Of a DNA stretch of 64,000 nt, positions 34,701 through 46,800 are shown piece by piece. Source of the stretch: Diplosphaera chodatii. Lineage: Eukaryota > Chlorophyta > Trebouxiophyceae > Prasiolales > Stichococcaceae. The notes beneath the pieces are model-generated. The model had not been told where the DNA came from, did no database searches, and saw nothing but the letters and a program-made list of their open reading frames with translations. Within the stretch, counting starts at the first letter, position 1, and every line of letters begins with the position of its first letter. The position numbers and the translations under genes are program-made. The DNA lies in assembly GCA_032358165.1 (NCBI GenBank), contig JAALGY010000043.1:1736001-1800000 (forward strand). The letters run 5' to 3'.

Positions 34701-37443
34701 TCCACCCAGCCCGCCCCCATCGCCGCCGCACAGGCCGCCACCCAGCCCCCCGCCGTCGCCGCCGCCCCTGTCACCCCCCAGCCCGCCGCCATTTCCGCCG
34801 CCCAGGCCCCCTCCAAGCCCCCCGCCCCGCCCGCCGCCCAGCCCGCCCCCGTCGCCGCCCCCCTCTCCCCCGTCGAGCCCGCCGCCCGGTCCCCCACCCT
34901 CCCCACCACCAGGGCCGCCGCCGTCGCCGCCCCCGCTCCCGCCGTCCAGCCCTCCCCCGTCTCCGCCGCAGTCCCCTCCGCCCAGCCCCCCACCGCAGCC
35001 GCCGCCCAGCTCACCAGCGCAGCAGACGACTGACAACCAGGCAGCAGCACTAGCGCCAGCGCCGGCACCCGACACTCGTTCGTACGACAACGACTGCGAC
35101 ATTTCCACCAACGACGCCTGCAACCTGTGGCGCTACTCGGCCATCAACTACACCACGGTGCGTCAAGGCTCCGTCGCAACTGCAGTGGTCCTGGCCCCAG
35201 CTCACGTGCATGTGAGGCACGCAGCATCAGTTGGCTGGCCACAGCATACCAGATGCCTGATGTGTGGGCGTCACCAGGCTTACCATGACTACCCACCGCT
35301 GACCAAGTCTGCTGCCACCAGGTGCCCGGCAACGAGGTGATGGTGCCCCGCCTGGACTTCACCATCCTGCTGGCGTCGGACGCCGCCTCCAGCTTCACCG
35401 CCGCAGAGGCGCAGGCCTGGAGCACGTCCCAGACTGCCAACTTCCTGCTGCCGTGAGTGATCCAGATGTGGCGCATTATATGGCGCATTATGAACATCGA
35501 TGCCCTGCCAATGCACCTGCGTCTGGTATCATGTCGTTTCCCAAGTGTTTATCGGGCTCACTTTACGTTTCGTCTCACCGGGCGGTCTGTGATGCTGGCT
35601 TTTCTGCTGCGCAGATGGGGACTCACCTGGTGGCAGCCCTCGCAGATGGACTGGTGGTATCTGGCTGATGATGCCGGGATGGAGGTACTCTCCGCCTTGC
35701 ATCACGCCTCGCTCTTCTGCAGAGCCCAACTGCAGTACTCCTGCACACCTGCTCAGGCGTGATCAGGTGTGCAGCACGTGCCAGTGCATGCAAGACGACT
35801 GAGTCCATGCGAAGTGGTGGCTCAACTGCGGCGTGCCGCTGCTGCACAGGTCACCGGCTATCGGGATGCGGGCGCGGACGGCACGCTGGTCGACTTTGCG
35901 CTGACGTGGGTGCCCCACAATGCGACCGACCGGTACGGCTCAGCGTCCACGGACTACAGCCCGGATGCGGCGGCCGCTGCGCAGTACTTCTACCGCATGC
36001 TGGCGGCGCCAGACGACCCGTCGGATGGCTGGGTGTCATGGCGCGACCGAATGGGCTTCGCCGGCAACCTGGCCAACTTTGGCGCGCAGACTGTGCTGAC
36101 GCCCTCGCCACCATATCAGGTGTGCACCAGCCGAGGTTGCTGACACGCTCAGACCCTGCCGCTGTGCCGAGCAAGCTGCATGATCACTCGGTGGGCTGCA
36201 CGAGCAGCGCCACAGGCACAGCGGCTGTTCTATCACCGCCATGAAGAAACTGATCATGCAGCTGCGTGGCGCATTGTGGGAGGGGAGTTTGACTGGTATG
36301 CTTGCTGTTGCAGACGTGCATGTACAACTGCCCCGCCACTGGTGCTCCGCCGCCGCCGCCGGCACAGGCCTACAAAGCACAAGCAGATGCTGGCAGCCCG
36401 CCTCCATCACCGCCGCCCCAGCCGCCGCTGAGCCCGCCGCCACTGCCGCCACCCCTATCCCCGCCGCCCAGCCCTCCACCACGGCCGCCGCCGCCCTCAC
36501 CACCGCCGCCCTCCCCGCCGCCCAACCCTCCACCACGGCCGCCGCCCCCCTCGCCTCCTCCCCCCTCGCCGCCGCCCAGCCCCCCACCGAGGCCGCCGCC
36601 CCCCTCACCGCCGCCCCCCTCGCCGCCACCCAGCCCCCCGCCGCGGCCGCCACCGCCGTCCCCTCCCCCTCCCTCACCCCCACCGTCCCCGCCCCCAAAG
36701 CCACCACCCAGCCCGCCACCGCCGTCTCCACCCCCTCCATCCCCGCCGCCCTCTCCGCCGCCAAGTCCCCCGCCCTCTCCACCCCCCTCTCCCCCGCCGT
36801 CGCCGCCGCCCATGCCGCCGCCGCTGCCCACTGCGGCGCCCGCACAGGAACAAAGCGTCGATGGCCTCGATGCGCTGCCGACACAGCCGGCGCCCACCCC
36901 AGCTCCAACAGCAAGGCCCACAGCCAGGCCCACGGCAGCGGTGAGCTCCAATGCTGTGCACATTCTGCAACACTGCACAGTGGTCTGCTTTTGGGGAACT
37001 TGAGGTCCAGTGTCATCATGCAGAGCGCATCTGCATGCAAGTTGAACACAATGCGTTGAGCTTACACGAACTTACACCTCCTGCAGCCGACTCCGGCTCC
37101 TACACCCAAGCCCACAGCCAAGCCAACGCTCGCGCCAACGCCCAAGCCCACAGCAAAGCCGACAGCGGCCCCAACCCCAAAGCCAACAGCGAAACCAACG
37201 CCAAAGCCTACAGCAAAACTCGTGGCTCGTGTCGATCCAAGGCCAACCCCAAAGCCGACCCCGAAGCCAACAGCAAAACTAGCAGCCAAGGCAGCGGCAC
37301 CAAAGCCAACAGCCAAAACAGCAGCCCGCAAAGTGGCGGCAAGGCCCACAGCAAAAAGGAGCACCGCCAAGAAGGTCCCCACTCGGCGGCGGCCGCCCCC
37401 GCCCCGCAAGGTTGTAGCTGCTCGCAGGGGCATCGTAGGCTGA
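31713..37443 (+). CDS. Secreted M43 (pappalysin-like) zinc metalloprotease with Ser-Pro linkers and KPT repeats
   Basis: Extracellular or wall protease. The start at 31713 leads to a hydrophobic signal ([19 protein letters not shown]) and an Ala-rich stretch. A Lys-Pro-Thr repeat block (32133-32380; units such as PTKAPTKAP) and a short Pro run end exon 1 at 32438. The protease domain starts near 32889 ([18 protein letters not shown]). It continues with [18 protein letters not shown] (33173 on), [12 protein letters not shown] (about 33550) and the zinc site. HETGHW closes one exon (about 33883) and LGLSH opens the next (34044), giving HExxHxxGxxH. Then come FTGGCN, DTAQQA and [10 protein letters not shown], the M43-type C-terminal signature with the Met-turn. 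A Ser-Pro linker (34543-35020), a domain with no recognised family (35040-36118), a second Ser-Pro linker (36350-36840) and a C-terminal KPT repeat block (37087-37430) follow. TGA 37441-37443. The join between 32581-32790 and 32889 is not resolved. Confidence 0.92.
32133..32380 (+). repeat. Coding tandem repeat: Lys-Pro-Thr block, N-terminal
   Basis: In-frame short repeats of the type PTPKPT, PTAKKA and APTKAPTK, about 80 residues. Net charge is strongly positive. It lies in exon 1 of the M43 protease between the signal region and the catalytic domain. A matching block closes the same protein (37087-37430). Confidence 0.85.
34543..35020 (+). repeat. Ser-Pro-rich (SPPP) linker 1
   Basis: About 160 residues of SPPP/SPPPP units coded by CCG/CCC/CCA-AGC/TCG codons, resembling hydroxyproline-rich wall linkers such as those of pherophorins. 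It begins directly at an intron acceptor after the catalytic domain. Confidence 0.9.
36350..36840 (+). repeat. Ser-Pro-rich (SPPP) linker 2
   Basis: Second, longer SPPPPSPPP tract in the M43 protease, including [14 protein letters not shown] units repeated about every 45 nt. The tract is coded without interruption in a single exon that starts near 36314. Confidence 0.9.
37087..37430 (+). repeat. Coding tandem repeat: Lys-Pro-Thr block, C-terminal
   Basis: About 115 residues, last exon of the M43 protease. Units of [10 protein letters not shown] give way to [15 protein letters not shown] and a very basic end ([15 protein letters not shown]). It mirrors the N-terminal block of the same protein. 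Confidence 0.85.
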
Positions 37444-37862
37444 GCGGATTCAGGCCCATTTATGCTGCCATAAGCAGCTTCAGCCTGCACCTGGGAACAG
37501 CCAGCGCATTGCTGAGACATAGCATAGACAGACATGCCTTTTGCGTAGTTGGTAGACCCTTACCGCGGACTTTGCCAGCATCCGCTGTGGCCGAGCCGCC
37601 GAATCTGTTTGCTTCATGTACCTGGGTAGCGTATGTTATGGCGCTTGCTTCCTTTCCTCACGGTCAGCCAAGGATTATGTCACACTCAGACTGGGATTGA
37701 TGATGCCTTTGCGCATCTGCACATGCAAGCAGGCTTTGCCGCACGCCCTGTCAAGCTTTCGTTGACTTCAAATGCTTTCTGCTGGACTTACAACACCAGC
37801 ATGTGTACACCTGTCATCGGTAACAGGCAAAACACGATACCGTTGGTTGTCATCTGGACACC

Positions 37863-37901
37863 GGCCTCAAACCTATAACACCTAGTTGAAGGTTTGAGGC
37901 C
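37863..37901. repeat. Perfect 12-bp inverted repeat (hairpin)
   Basis: GGCCTCAAACCT at 37863-37874 is exactly complementary to AGGTTTGAGGCC at 37890-37901, with a 15-nt spacer. It lies between two convergent genes, about 420 nt past the protease stop and 107 nt past the phosphatidylserine decarboxylase stop on the other strand. Confidence 0.8.
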
Positions 37902-37915
37902 CTACTTCTGCAGCT

Positions 37916-37920
37916 TTACA
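37916..37920 (-). promoter_or_regulatory. TGTAA polyadenylation signal candidate for the PSD gene
   Basis: TTACA on the plus strand reads TGTAA on minus, about 88 nt downstream of the PSD stop, the expected place for a green-algal poly(A) signal. Confidence 0.5.
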
Positions 37921-38007
37921 AGTTGTTACCGCACTGAAAAGGTCACATGTGTGAACACTGCTGCACTTCCAGTGCTGGTCGTCACATGTGTCAGGGACCA
38001 GGGCGCT

Positions 38008-41000
38008 TTATGACCCCGGGCCGCCGGTGACGGCACCCGACACAGCGCCCGCCCTCGCCTCATCCGCTGCGGCCGCCGCAACCGCGTCCACCTCCCCGTC
38101 CCCCTCCACATCGTTCTCCTCGTCGTCGTCGTCGTCCACATCGTCTGATGAGCTGTCCGGCTGGTCCAGACCCGGCTCCGCTCCCTGAATGCTCCAGGGG
38201 GGGGATCAGCACCATGACGGGAACAATAGTGAGGCACGGAGCCGCGTGGCCTGTGGACAGTGTGCTGTCACGCAGCAGGCGTTGGCAGCACACCTGGTGC
38301 CGGTGGACGGGGATGGCAGTAGCCTGCCGCGTGAGCTTCCTGCTGGCACCTGCGCCCTCTGCGGCAGGGGGCACCACGGCAATCAGGCAGCAGACTGCAC
38401 ACTTGCCGTGAGATCGCATGATGCGGCAAACTGCATCAGATAGGTGCAACTGCCACAAGCGCGTGGCGTTGCACATTCCAGGCCATGGGGCTGGGACTCC
38501 TGAACCTGATGGCAAGGGGGTGCATTCAGAACAGTGGACAGTGAAGGGGCGACAGTCTGCCCGAATCGCACCGTGGCCGGCGGCCGGGGCGTCCGCTATG
38601 TGCACGTCGCCCATGGCCTGGTGCAGCGGCGCCAGGTGCTGCGTCTGCGACTGCAGCTCCGCGATGGTCGCCGCGTTGACGGAGGGCGACACCAGGTGCG
38701 GGGAGTTGGGGGCGCACCCCAGCCGCACCCCCATCTTCACCAGCGTCTCCAGCGACTTGCCGCTGCAGCGCGGCCACGGCAGCAGCGTCAGCATACAGGT
38801 CTTGACCCGCGCCCACGGACAGCCATGCAGGTTGGGCAGCTGTGAGTATATGCCGGACTGTGTTGTGGGGTCGAGCCCGTGATTGCTTCACGCTGCTCAA
38901 TTGAACGAACCTGTTGTGCAGCAGGTCCTGGTCGATCGCGATCCTGTCCCTGGCAAACACTGCAATGACTGTTGACCCGCCAAAGGCAAAGTAGCCCAGC
39001 TCGTCACCCTGCAGCAACCAGCCACACGATCGTTATGTCGTTGCTGCAACATCCTTTGGGAAACGCTGTGCGTGACACTATTCATATACACTGCTAATTG
39101 AGAGCCTCGAGGTCATGTGAGTTGCTATAGAGAGCACCTGCATGCAAACAGCATTGCAGCATCAACAGCCTAGACAGCTGGTGGCAGCCGCTACAGCCAC
39201 ATGGCACACCTTCTTGTACGTTTTGCCTTCCTCTCCAGTGAACACGATGGAGCCGACCATGGTGGCGCCAATGCAGACGACGGCCACCGGCCCAAACTCT
39301 GGGCTGTCAATGATCACCACCGCCCTTTTGTTCTGCAGCAGTGCTGGTCGGACTCGTCAAGTCTCCAGTGGCACCGTCACTTCTTGAGGGAAGCAAGACT
39401 TGCATTGTTGCCAAGAGAATGTTCCAGATGAGTCATACCTGTGTGTAGACATTGGCATAGGTGCTGGCGACGGCTATGGGGTTCACGGTGTACAGCTTGC
39501 CGCGCACATGCCGGATGCAGCGGATTGTGCCTGACACTGGCAGGTGGAAGCGGTGGTAGTCCTGCGAGGCAGCGCACCAGGCTGGTGAGCTGCACACTTC
39601 ACCTGCTGCGCATGTATCCTGTCAGCTCCCCTAAGGCCTGGCTGCATTTGTGGCTGCCCATGCACATTCGACAACATGTAGGCTAGCATATCTTGGCTGT
39701 GTCAACCTGCGGCGCCAGTCGGAAGATGAACATGCTGCCGCCATTGAACTCGGGCGCAAGCGGAGCACTTGCATCGCCCTTCACACGCTTGCTGCCGTCT
39801 GCCAGCAGACCCTTGAGCGAAAACTTCCGGCCCTGGGGTGAACACATACACTCTGTCACTGGGTTCCTCTGCTTGCATAGCACCCAGAGGGTGCCGAGAT
39901 GAGCTGACACTCAAGCCAGCACATCTAGGACAAGGTAGCTGCGCTGCAGTGAATGTGAGGCAGGAGGGTGTAAGCGCTGCCCGGACCTTGATCCAGCACC
40001 GAGTGGCATCGTCCACAGTGGGGAAGGCGCTCAGGCGGCAGTCGGCGGCTGACACCACCACATCTGCGTCCTGTGGCTGCGCGATTGGCCGTGCCTCTGG
40101 CTTCAGCTTCCGGTAGAAGAACTGCACGCACGATGACTGGTTGTTCACAGGTGTGCTACGATGAGGTTGTGCTGCAACCGATATATGTGAAGGTGGTGTG
40201 GCAGACCGCAGCGCAATGGACACAAGGCACCGCAGTTTCTGTTACATGGGCTCACCTCGTTGAAGCACTTGAAGCTCTCCAGCGGCTCCAGCGCCTCGCT
40301 GACGTCCACCTCCCCGCTGAAGGACTTCAGGAACGTGGGGATGTTCTGCACCAGCAGCCAGTGCACCGGGTCAGCACCCTGCTGCCTGCTGGAGCACTTG
40401 GCCGGGGGCCATCGGCGGTCTGAGCGCTGCTCGCTGCCAGATCAGCCGTTGGTTTGGATGTTACCCCTGGCATTGCTCACAATGCAGAAGCTTGCATAAA
40501 AGCATTTGCGGACCTTGACTGAGTCGGGGGAGTCCATGTGGCGGCCCTCCTCCTGGGACATCAGCGTCAGCGTGTTGTACGCGCCGGTCGCCATCATGAC
40601 CGCGCCCATCTGCAGCAGAGAGGGCCGCTGGTCCGTACATCGCTCTTGACCGCACTCCCTCACGTGTTGCCGCCCATCACTTCATGCCGTGGCTGGGAAT
40701 GCTCTTTGCACGTTCTGAGTGCAGGCACCGATGCCTGCGGCGCGCACCTTGCTCTGGTACATGTTGCGCATGGCGAGCACCAGCGTCGCGCTGATCTGCT
40801 CCTCCACCAGCCGGTGCGACGCGCGGTCGTACACGATGATGCGCGAGAAGTTGCCTGCAGCACAGCGGAGAGCTTTTGCACCAGTCGTTTCGCTTCTGCA
40901 CAGACACATGGCGAGGCTCAGGATCCAGGCAACGGCAGCGAGGGCATGGTATCAGCCAGCTGATTGCAAGCCATCGTGTCAGCCACTTCCCAGCCTGTTC

Positions 41001-43358
41001 AACAGCAGTCGGTGACTCGCCTTCATCGCCCTTGGGGTCCAGTGCCTCGCCCGCCGACATGGACCCGCCCAGCGACTGCGGCGCCCACTCGCTCATCTTC
41101 AGCATCCACGCCTCGCCCGACTTGGCCGGGTCGTCGCTGTCCTGCGGGGAGAGCAGGGAAAGGTGTTGAAACACTGCACCACTTTCTGAAGCATCTGTCC
41201 GCAGACCGTTCTGAGGGGCGCAGCCCTGCCAATGCAGCACACGCGCCACAGTCGATATCTGTACTCTGGAATGCACAACCACAACATGCCTGCAGTGTGT
41301 GGCCGGAGCCCTGGTCCATGCACAGGGACATGTAGATGAGGTTGCCCCAGTCGTCCCCGGGCGTCAGCTCCGCACCGCTCACCGGACACCGCTTGATGAG
41401 CTGCACAGCGACATGGTTGTGCAGTGGTATGCCCAACATCGAAGCACGCTCGCGTGTGGCTGCAACGCCAGCATGACAGCCTCCAAAGCGCGCCCTACGC
41501 TAGTGTCCTCACCTTGCTGAGCTCGCCCTCCTTGTGCGCATTGACCAGGTACGATGCCAGCTCCTCCTCTGACACATCATTCGAGTCATCGGTGTCTGCC
41601 TGGCGGTACAGTGCCTCGATTTCCGCCTTGCTCAGCTCCGATCCGAAGGCCTGCACCAGCCAAGCATGCTCTGGTCGGGTCCCACCCTGGGTTGGCAGCC
41701 TGGTAGCTGATTGCAGCTTTGGGTGTACCATGCCTGCTGTGTGGATCACTTGTGCAACTCCTGTCCCAGTATTGACGCGGACACCGACCTTCATCAGCAA
41801 GGTGAACTCGTGCAGCTCCAGGGTGCCATCCGCATTCAGATCCGCAATCTTCAGCGCCCGCCCCCAGAACTGCTTCTCCAGGTGCTGTGCCAAATGCAAA
41901 GGCGTTTAGCGCACAGATCATGCAGCCACCGCGAAGACACCAGTGCGACAGTCCTCTGCTGTGCATCTCTGAAGCAGTGCCAACATGGACACCCTGCAGC
42001 TCCGTGAGCCCTCCAACCTGATGCTCACCGACAGCGTGGCGCTCTGCGTCCGCACGCAGATGCGGCCGACGGTCTTGGAGAAGTCGACGGGAGACTTGAG
42101 CTCGTGCCACGCCTCCACAGGCGCGTCGGCGCCACCCTGCTTGGCAGCATCATCCGGGCTGTGCTCCGCTTCCACTTGCCGCGTGCCATCACCCTATCAT
42201 TTCAACGCGTCTCACGATCAACAGCAGCACTATGTACACTAGGCCGTCCCACACGCATCTCGTGCGTGAGGGTGTAATTGTGTCATGGCACATTGAGCCA
42301 ATACTCAGGGCAAGCAGGATGCAGGACCTGGTGCTTGTGTATAGGGCGATCTACCTGAGGCTGGTCCTGGATGTGCTGAGTGGACTCCTGGAAGTAATGC
42401 GCCAGGTCCACATCGCACCACCTGCGCAGGTGCAGCCATTCACGCATTTCTGTAAGAGCCACCCTGGTATGGGCAGGCTCTTCAGCAAAACTGCATGCAA
42501 TAATGCAACTCTGGCCTCTTGATCGGCGGTGGCTCACCCAACGAGCTCGCGCTTGCCCTTCTTCTTGCCGCCCGCCCGCGCCACGGAGATGCGGGCCACG
42601 GTGGCCTCGCCCCGCTGCAGAACTAGATTGCGCCCCACGCCCCACACCGGCTTGTTGCCGGCCTCCGCCACCGCCGACGCAAATGTCTGCGGTCACCGTG
42701 ACGCCGCACGTCAACTGCTGACAGATGGTGCACCAGGCAGCCGTATATTGCGATCAGGGTGTCGTGCACACTGCTGGGCAGTAGAAGCTTGTGACGGTGT
42801 GAACAGCACTGACCCCAGGGAATGGATGGCCATGCATGGCACTGTGCTGCAGCAAGCAGCACCTGCTCGCCGATGGCAACAGACGCCGTGTATCGATCGG
42901 CAACGTCCAGCTCCGCCTGCTGCAGGTCCAGCTTGATGAGGCCATACCTGTGCGAGCACACCCAGGCGCATGGCTGAGGGGGACATGCCAGCAACCCAGG
43001 ACCAGGTGGTGTCAAGCATAAGCACGGCCGTTGCACGATGTCGTTGGCACGAACACTAGGCTCGTGGCCAACGAGCACCATGGGCAGCTCAGCACGTTGC
43101 AGTTCCCAAGAGGCCAGCGCCAGAGCATGGGTGCATGCATGTGGGCACCCACGTCTTGTCTGCGGCGATGGCCCTGTCCGGCGTCGCGAAGAACCTGGTG
43201 TCCAGCCTCGCGAGCCGCCTGCCGCCCTTAGCATCTCCATCGTTGTCCAGGCTGGCCGAGTGGCCGGGCATCAACTTGCCGATCCGCTCCTTGGAGGTCG
43301 AGGCTGCGACCTTGACCTTGTGCCCAAGATTCCTCGCCTTCTGCCCTATGTTCCGCAT
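38008..43358 (-). CDS. PSD: Phosphatidylserine decarboxylase, C2/EF-hand type (PSD2/3-like)
   Basis: Makes phosphatidylethanolamine from phosphatidylserine; the plant PSD2/PSD3 type acts on endomembranes. The start at 43358 reads [20 protein letters not shown]2 domain follows: [19 protein letters not shown] (about 42950), [17 protein letters not shown] (about 42650), [17 protein letters not shown] (about 42580). EF-hand loops are [12 protein letters not shown] (about 41840) and [12 protein letters not shown] (about 41590). The catalytic domain has [35 protein letters not shown] (His included), [20 protein letters not shown] and [30 protein letters not shown] (about 38980) contains the GGST self-cleavage site that forms the pyruvoyl group. 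A conserved end ([13 protein letters not shown], about 38750) is followed by an exon with a very acidic tail ([19 protein letters not shown]), TAA 38008-38010. Confidence 0.94.
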
Positions 43359-43892
43359 CTTGCTGGGGTAGCTGACCGTACGCTCTTACGCAAATGCTGC
43401 TCGATCCAACGTGTGCACGAGTCAGATCGTGACAGAATACTGCTGCTCAACGCAAAGTCGCTTCAACAAGTACGCTCGCTTCGACAGCAGAGCGCCTTGT
43501 ACTATGTCTGCTTCATACTCAGCATGGCTGCATGAGGGCTGCGCGAAGCTCAGACCCCCTGTTACTGGTTGGCGCAGGGTGTCGAACAACGAGAGCGTCA
43601 GCGGCCAGTTCTTGAGCTACGCGCGTGTTTAGATTGAACGGTTTTCATCACGCACAGAGGCAGCAAGGTGTCGCAGTTTAGTGAGGGGCGCCTCGCGGCG
43701 AGCTGCAGCCATGCAGGGGCGAGCGAAGGCCATCACGCAACGATGACCTGGGTGAGTCGTCACAAGTGGCACAGCGACCTGGCTCCCTTGACACACCTGA
43801 AAGCCATTCCCGGCAACCATACCCTGCCGATCGTTCAACTGTATACAGACCTACACACCATGATGCGACAAGCGGACTAGCACGGCTGGGTG
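43359..43892. other. Spacer between PSD start and RNF10 stop
   Basis: About 530 bp between two minus-strand genes: PSD promoter and RNF10-like 3' UTR. No conserved frame or RNA feature noticed. Confidence 0.45.
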
Positions 43893-46800
43893 TCAGTAGC
43901 GGCGCTGCGCTGAGGAGAACAGCAACACCGGCTTGCTCTTCTTCTTGATGCCGGCACCGCTCCGCTCCCCGGCCTCCTCCTTTGTGATGGGCCGCAGCAG
44001 CGGGCCGTCTGGGGCTGCGGGCTTTGGTGCCACGCTGCTGACGCTGGCGTTGCTGCCTGTCCCTGCAGCTGCTGCCACAGACCAGGGGGTGGCAGCGCCC
44101 GGCGGCTCGCCCTTGGCTGCTGGCGCCTTTGCCGCTGGGCCCCATAGCCGCGGCGCGCCGCCGCCCCACACCCCACCTGCCGCTGGCGACCCTGCAGCAA
44201 CCAGGGCAAGCTTCGACAACTGCTGAGGCGTGGCTAGCTGGTCCAACAAGGTTGCAGCGCAATGCAGCTGGCATCATGACCATCTGCCCGGTCGCAGCTC
44301 ATGTCAGCCTGAAAGGCACCATGAAATCACGGCAGACAACTCACCTTGCACGGGCGACGAGCCCAGGGTGGGGCCTGTGGCAGCAAAGCCGAGGCGCGCC
44401 ATGCTGGCGAAGGACACGCCATCTGCCGGAGGCGGCGGGCTGCCATCCTCCATGCCATCTGCCGTGCAATGTGCATGTCCTCAGCTTCAGTGCACCAAGT
44501 ACGGCCGCACGCTCTGTCCATGCATTGCTTCCGGGCAGTAGCCCAGCATGCTTCTATGTGCCAGCGTTGGGTCACAGCTGTGGAGACTCACCAGCGCCAT
44601 CCGCTACGTCCTGTCCTTCAGCCAGCAGCATGGACTCTACCAGCGCCGCCGCGATGTCCCCGTCGCCGGCGGCATGGCGCGCAGCAGATGCCGCGGGGCG
44701 CGGCATGGCCTGCGATGAAGCACAGCAAGCTGAGGACCGAGTCGCCGCACGAGCGCTTTCCAGCCCCGTGTCAGCCAGGCTGCTGGCCATGAGAAAGGAC
44801 TCAATCTGCATGGAACTGCCTTACGTGGTCAGAACTTTGGCGCACACTGCAGCATGCGGTGCCCAGCAGCGCCAGCTCACCTTGAGCTCTGCGGCGGAGG
44901 GCCCCTTGGCTGCCGCAGCGGTGGCGCGCTCCGCGGCCGCCTCGTCCTCGGCGGCGGCGGCCTCGGCGGCGGCCCGGGCGGCGCGCCTGGCCGCGCGGCC
45001 GCCCAGCTCCTCGGCAAACGCCTGTAGCACCGCGGGCGGCACCACGCCGGCCAGGTCCACGTCCACCAGCGTGAAGTTGCCTGCGCCATGGGTGGCACAG
45101 CCGCTCATGCCCTGGAGCCTGGACACGACCTTGCAAACTGTGTACATGCGGGTGAGCTCCGGTGGTAGCGCATCGCGGTCTCATACCGGTGCGGGTGCAC
45201 CAGCATATGTGACAGCACATGGGGTCTGCAGCAGAGCAGACAGTCCGGCGGGCACCTCCCAGCGGCACGTGCGACAGGGGCCCGAGGCGCCGCCGCGTGG
45301 CCGCCGTCTGCGTGACGCGCTCCAGGTCGACGACCCTGGCGACCACCCTGCGCTGCGCGTCCGGCATGCCGCCCTCGCCGGCGCTGGCCGCCAGCATGCG
45401 CGCCGGCAGCGCCGCCAGGAACGCCGCCTGCCCGTCCGCCGCCTGGTAGAAGAACTGCTCCTTGGGCGGCGGGGCTGCTGGCCCGCTGCGGCCGAATGGT
45501 GATGTGCCTGCACCACAGCATGTCGCGGTCAGGGCAAACGATGCATCACCCTGCACGAAGGCGCAGTGTCCTCAAGAGGTGTGTCCGTTATCCAGTGTGC
45601 AGATCCGCTAGGTTTGCTGCAGCCAACCTGCGAGGGCGGAGGCGGCGCCGTCTGAGCTGAAGGAGTTGCCCGGCGCCTCGACATGCGGGAGCCCCACACC
45701 AGGCTGGTGGGACTGAGCCGCGTCAGGCTCGGTGACATCGTCATCCGAGAAGGCCGCCTCGGTGGGCTCGCTCGCGTTGACCCTGGCCGCGCTGCCGCCA
45801 TGCTGGCCTCCCGGCAGCTCAGGGAAGGCTGCAGCTATTGCTGCGGCCTGCGCTGCGCTCGCTGTGGCCTCTGATGCACTTGCTGTCGCCGCCTGCGCTG
45901 CCTGCACCCATGTGGCAGCTAGGTGAACACACAACATTGCAGGGCAGCATCGTGGTCAGTGCTGACGTGGAAGTCTTGTCCACAAATCTGAAGCCGACTC
46001 CAGCGACAGCGCAGCACCTGTTTGACAGCGCGGGCGGCAGCAGCACCAGCGTCCGCGGCGCTCGGCATGTTGGCGGCGGCGGCGGGGGGCGAGGCGGCCA
46101 GCAGCGCGCGCTGCCGCCGCTCCGCGGCCCCGGCGGCCCGGGACGCGAGCAGCTCCTGCGCGATCCACACGTAGGGCGCCTCCGCCTCGGCATCCGGCCC
46201 GCCCTCCGCGACAATCTGCAGGAGCGGTGTATGCCAGTGGTGCCATTTGGCCTCCGCAAAAAGAACCTCTGTGTGCGCTTTGGCATCAGCCTATAGCAGA
46301 AAGTGATGGGCAACGCGGCTGTCATGTCTGGCTGTGAGGTGCTACCGCAAGTAAAGTGCCGACCCAAAATATCGTGTAGCATTTACGCCGACGTGCAGTC
46401 GACGTTCTTGCATGCCCGTCCGACACATGAGCAAGTGCCGTGCTGATGGATTGTTGCGAGCATAAGCTCCAGCGCATTCCGGCCATACCCGCGCCGCGTG
46501 CTCTGCCAGCTCCTCCGCCGCACGCCGCCACAGCGGCGCCGGGTCCGCCACGATGGTGAACTTTGCAAAGCGGTCTGCCTGCACTTCCTGCGCCCCGCCA
46601 GCTGCATCCGGTTGGGCGTCCTGCTGCCGCTTCCACGCCGCTGCAGCAGCCTTCTGGGCTCCAGGGCTGCCGCCTTGCACAACTGGTGCTGTTGGCAGTG
46701 CCGGCTTCCCAGACTTCGTTGGCGAGCTGCCAGTGCTTGGGCGTGCAGCGGATGGTGACCCCGACTCCGGTATCGAGTGGACCTGCAATGGCATGTAAGA

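Larger units (their letters stand above)
37444..38007. other. Convergent intergenic region M43 protease / PSD
   Basis: About 560 bp of 3' UTRs and spacer, AT-richer than its surroundings. It contains the inverted repeat and TGTAA noted separately; no coding frame is supported. Confidence 0.5.

Noticed and set aside
34338..35033. Plus-strand Ala/Pro-rich frame overlapping linker 1
   Set aside because: Frame-shifted reading of the same codons. Only the SPPP frame continues correctly into the following exon ([17 protein letters not shown]).
34539..35123. Long minus-strand Gly-rich open frame (GGG/GDGGG repeats)
   Set aside because: Antisense shadow of the Ser-Pro linker; CCN-rich DNA gives stop-free GGN frames. 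The plus reading is framed by splice sites and a protease.
36370..36978. Second minus-strand Gly-rich open frame
   Set aside because: Antisense of the second Ser-Pro linker, same reason.
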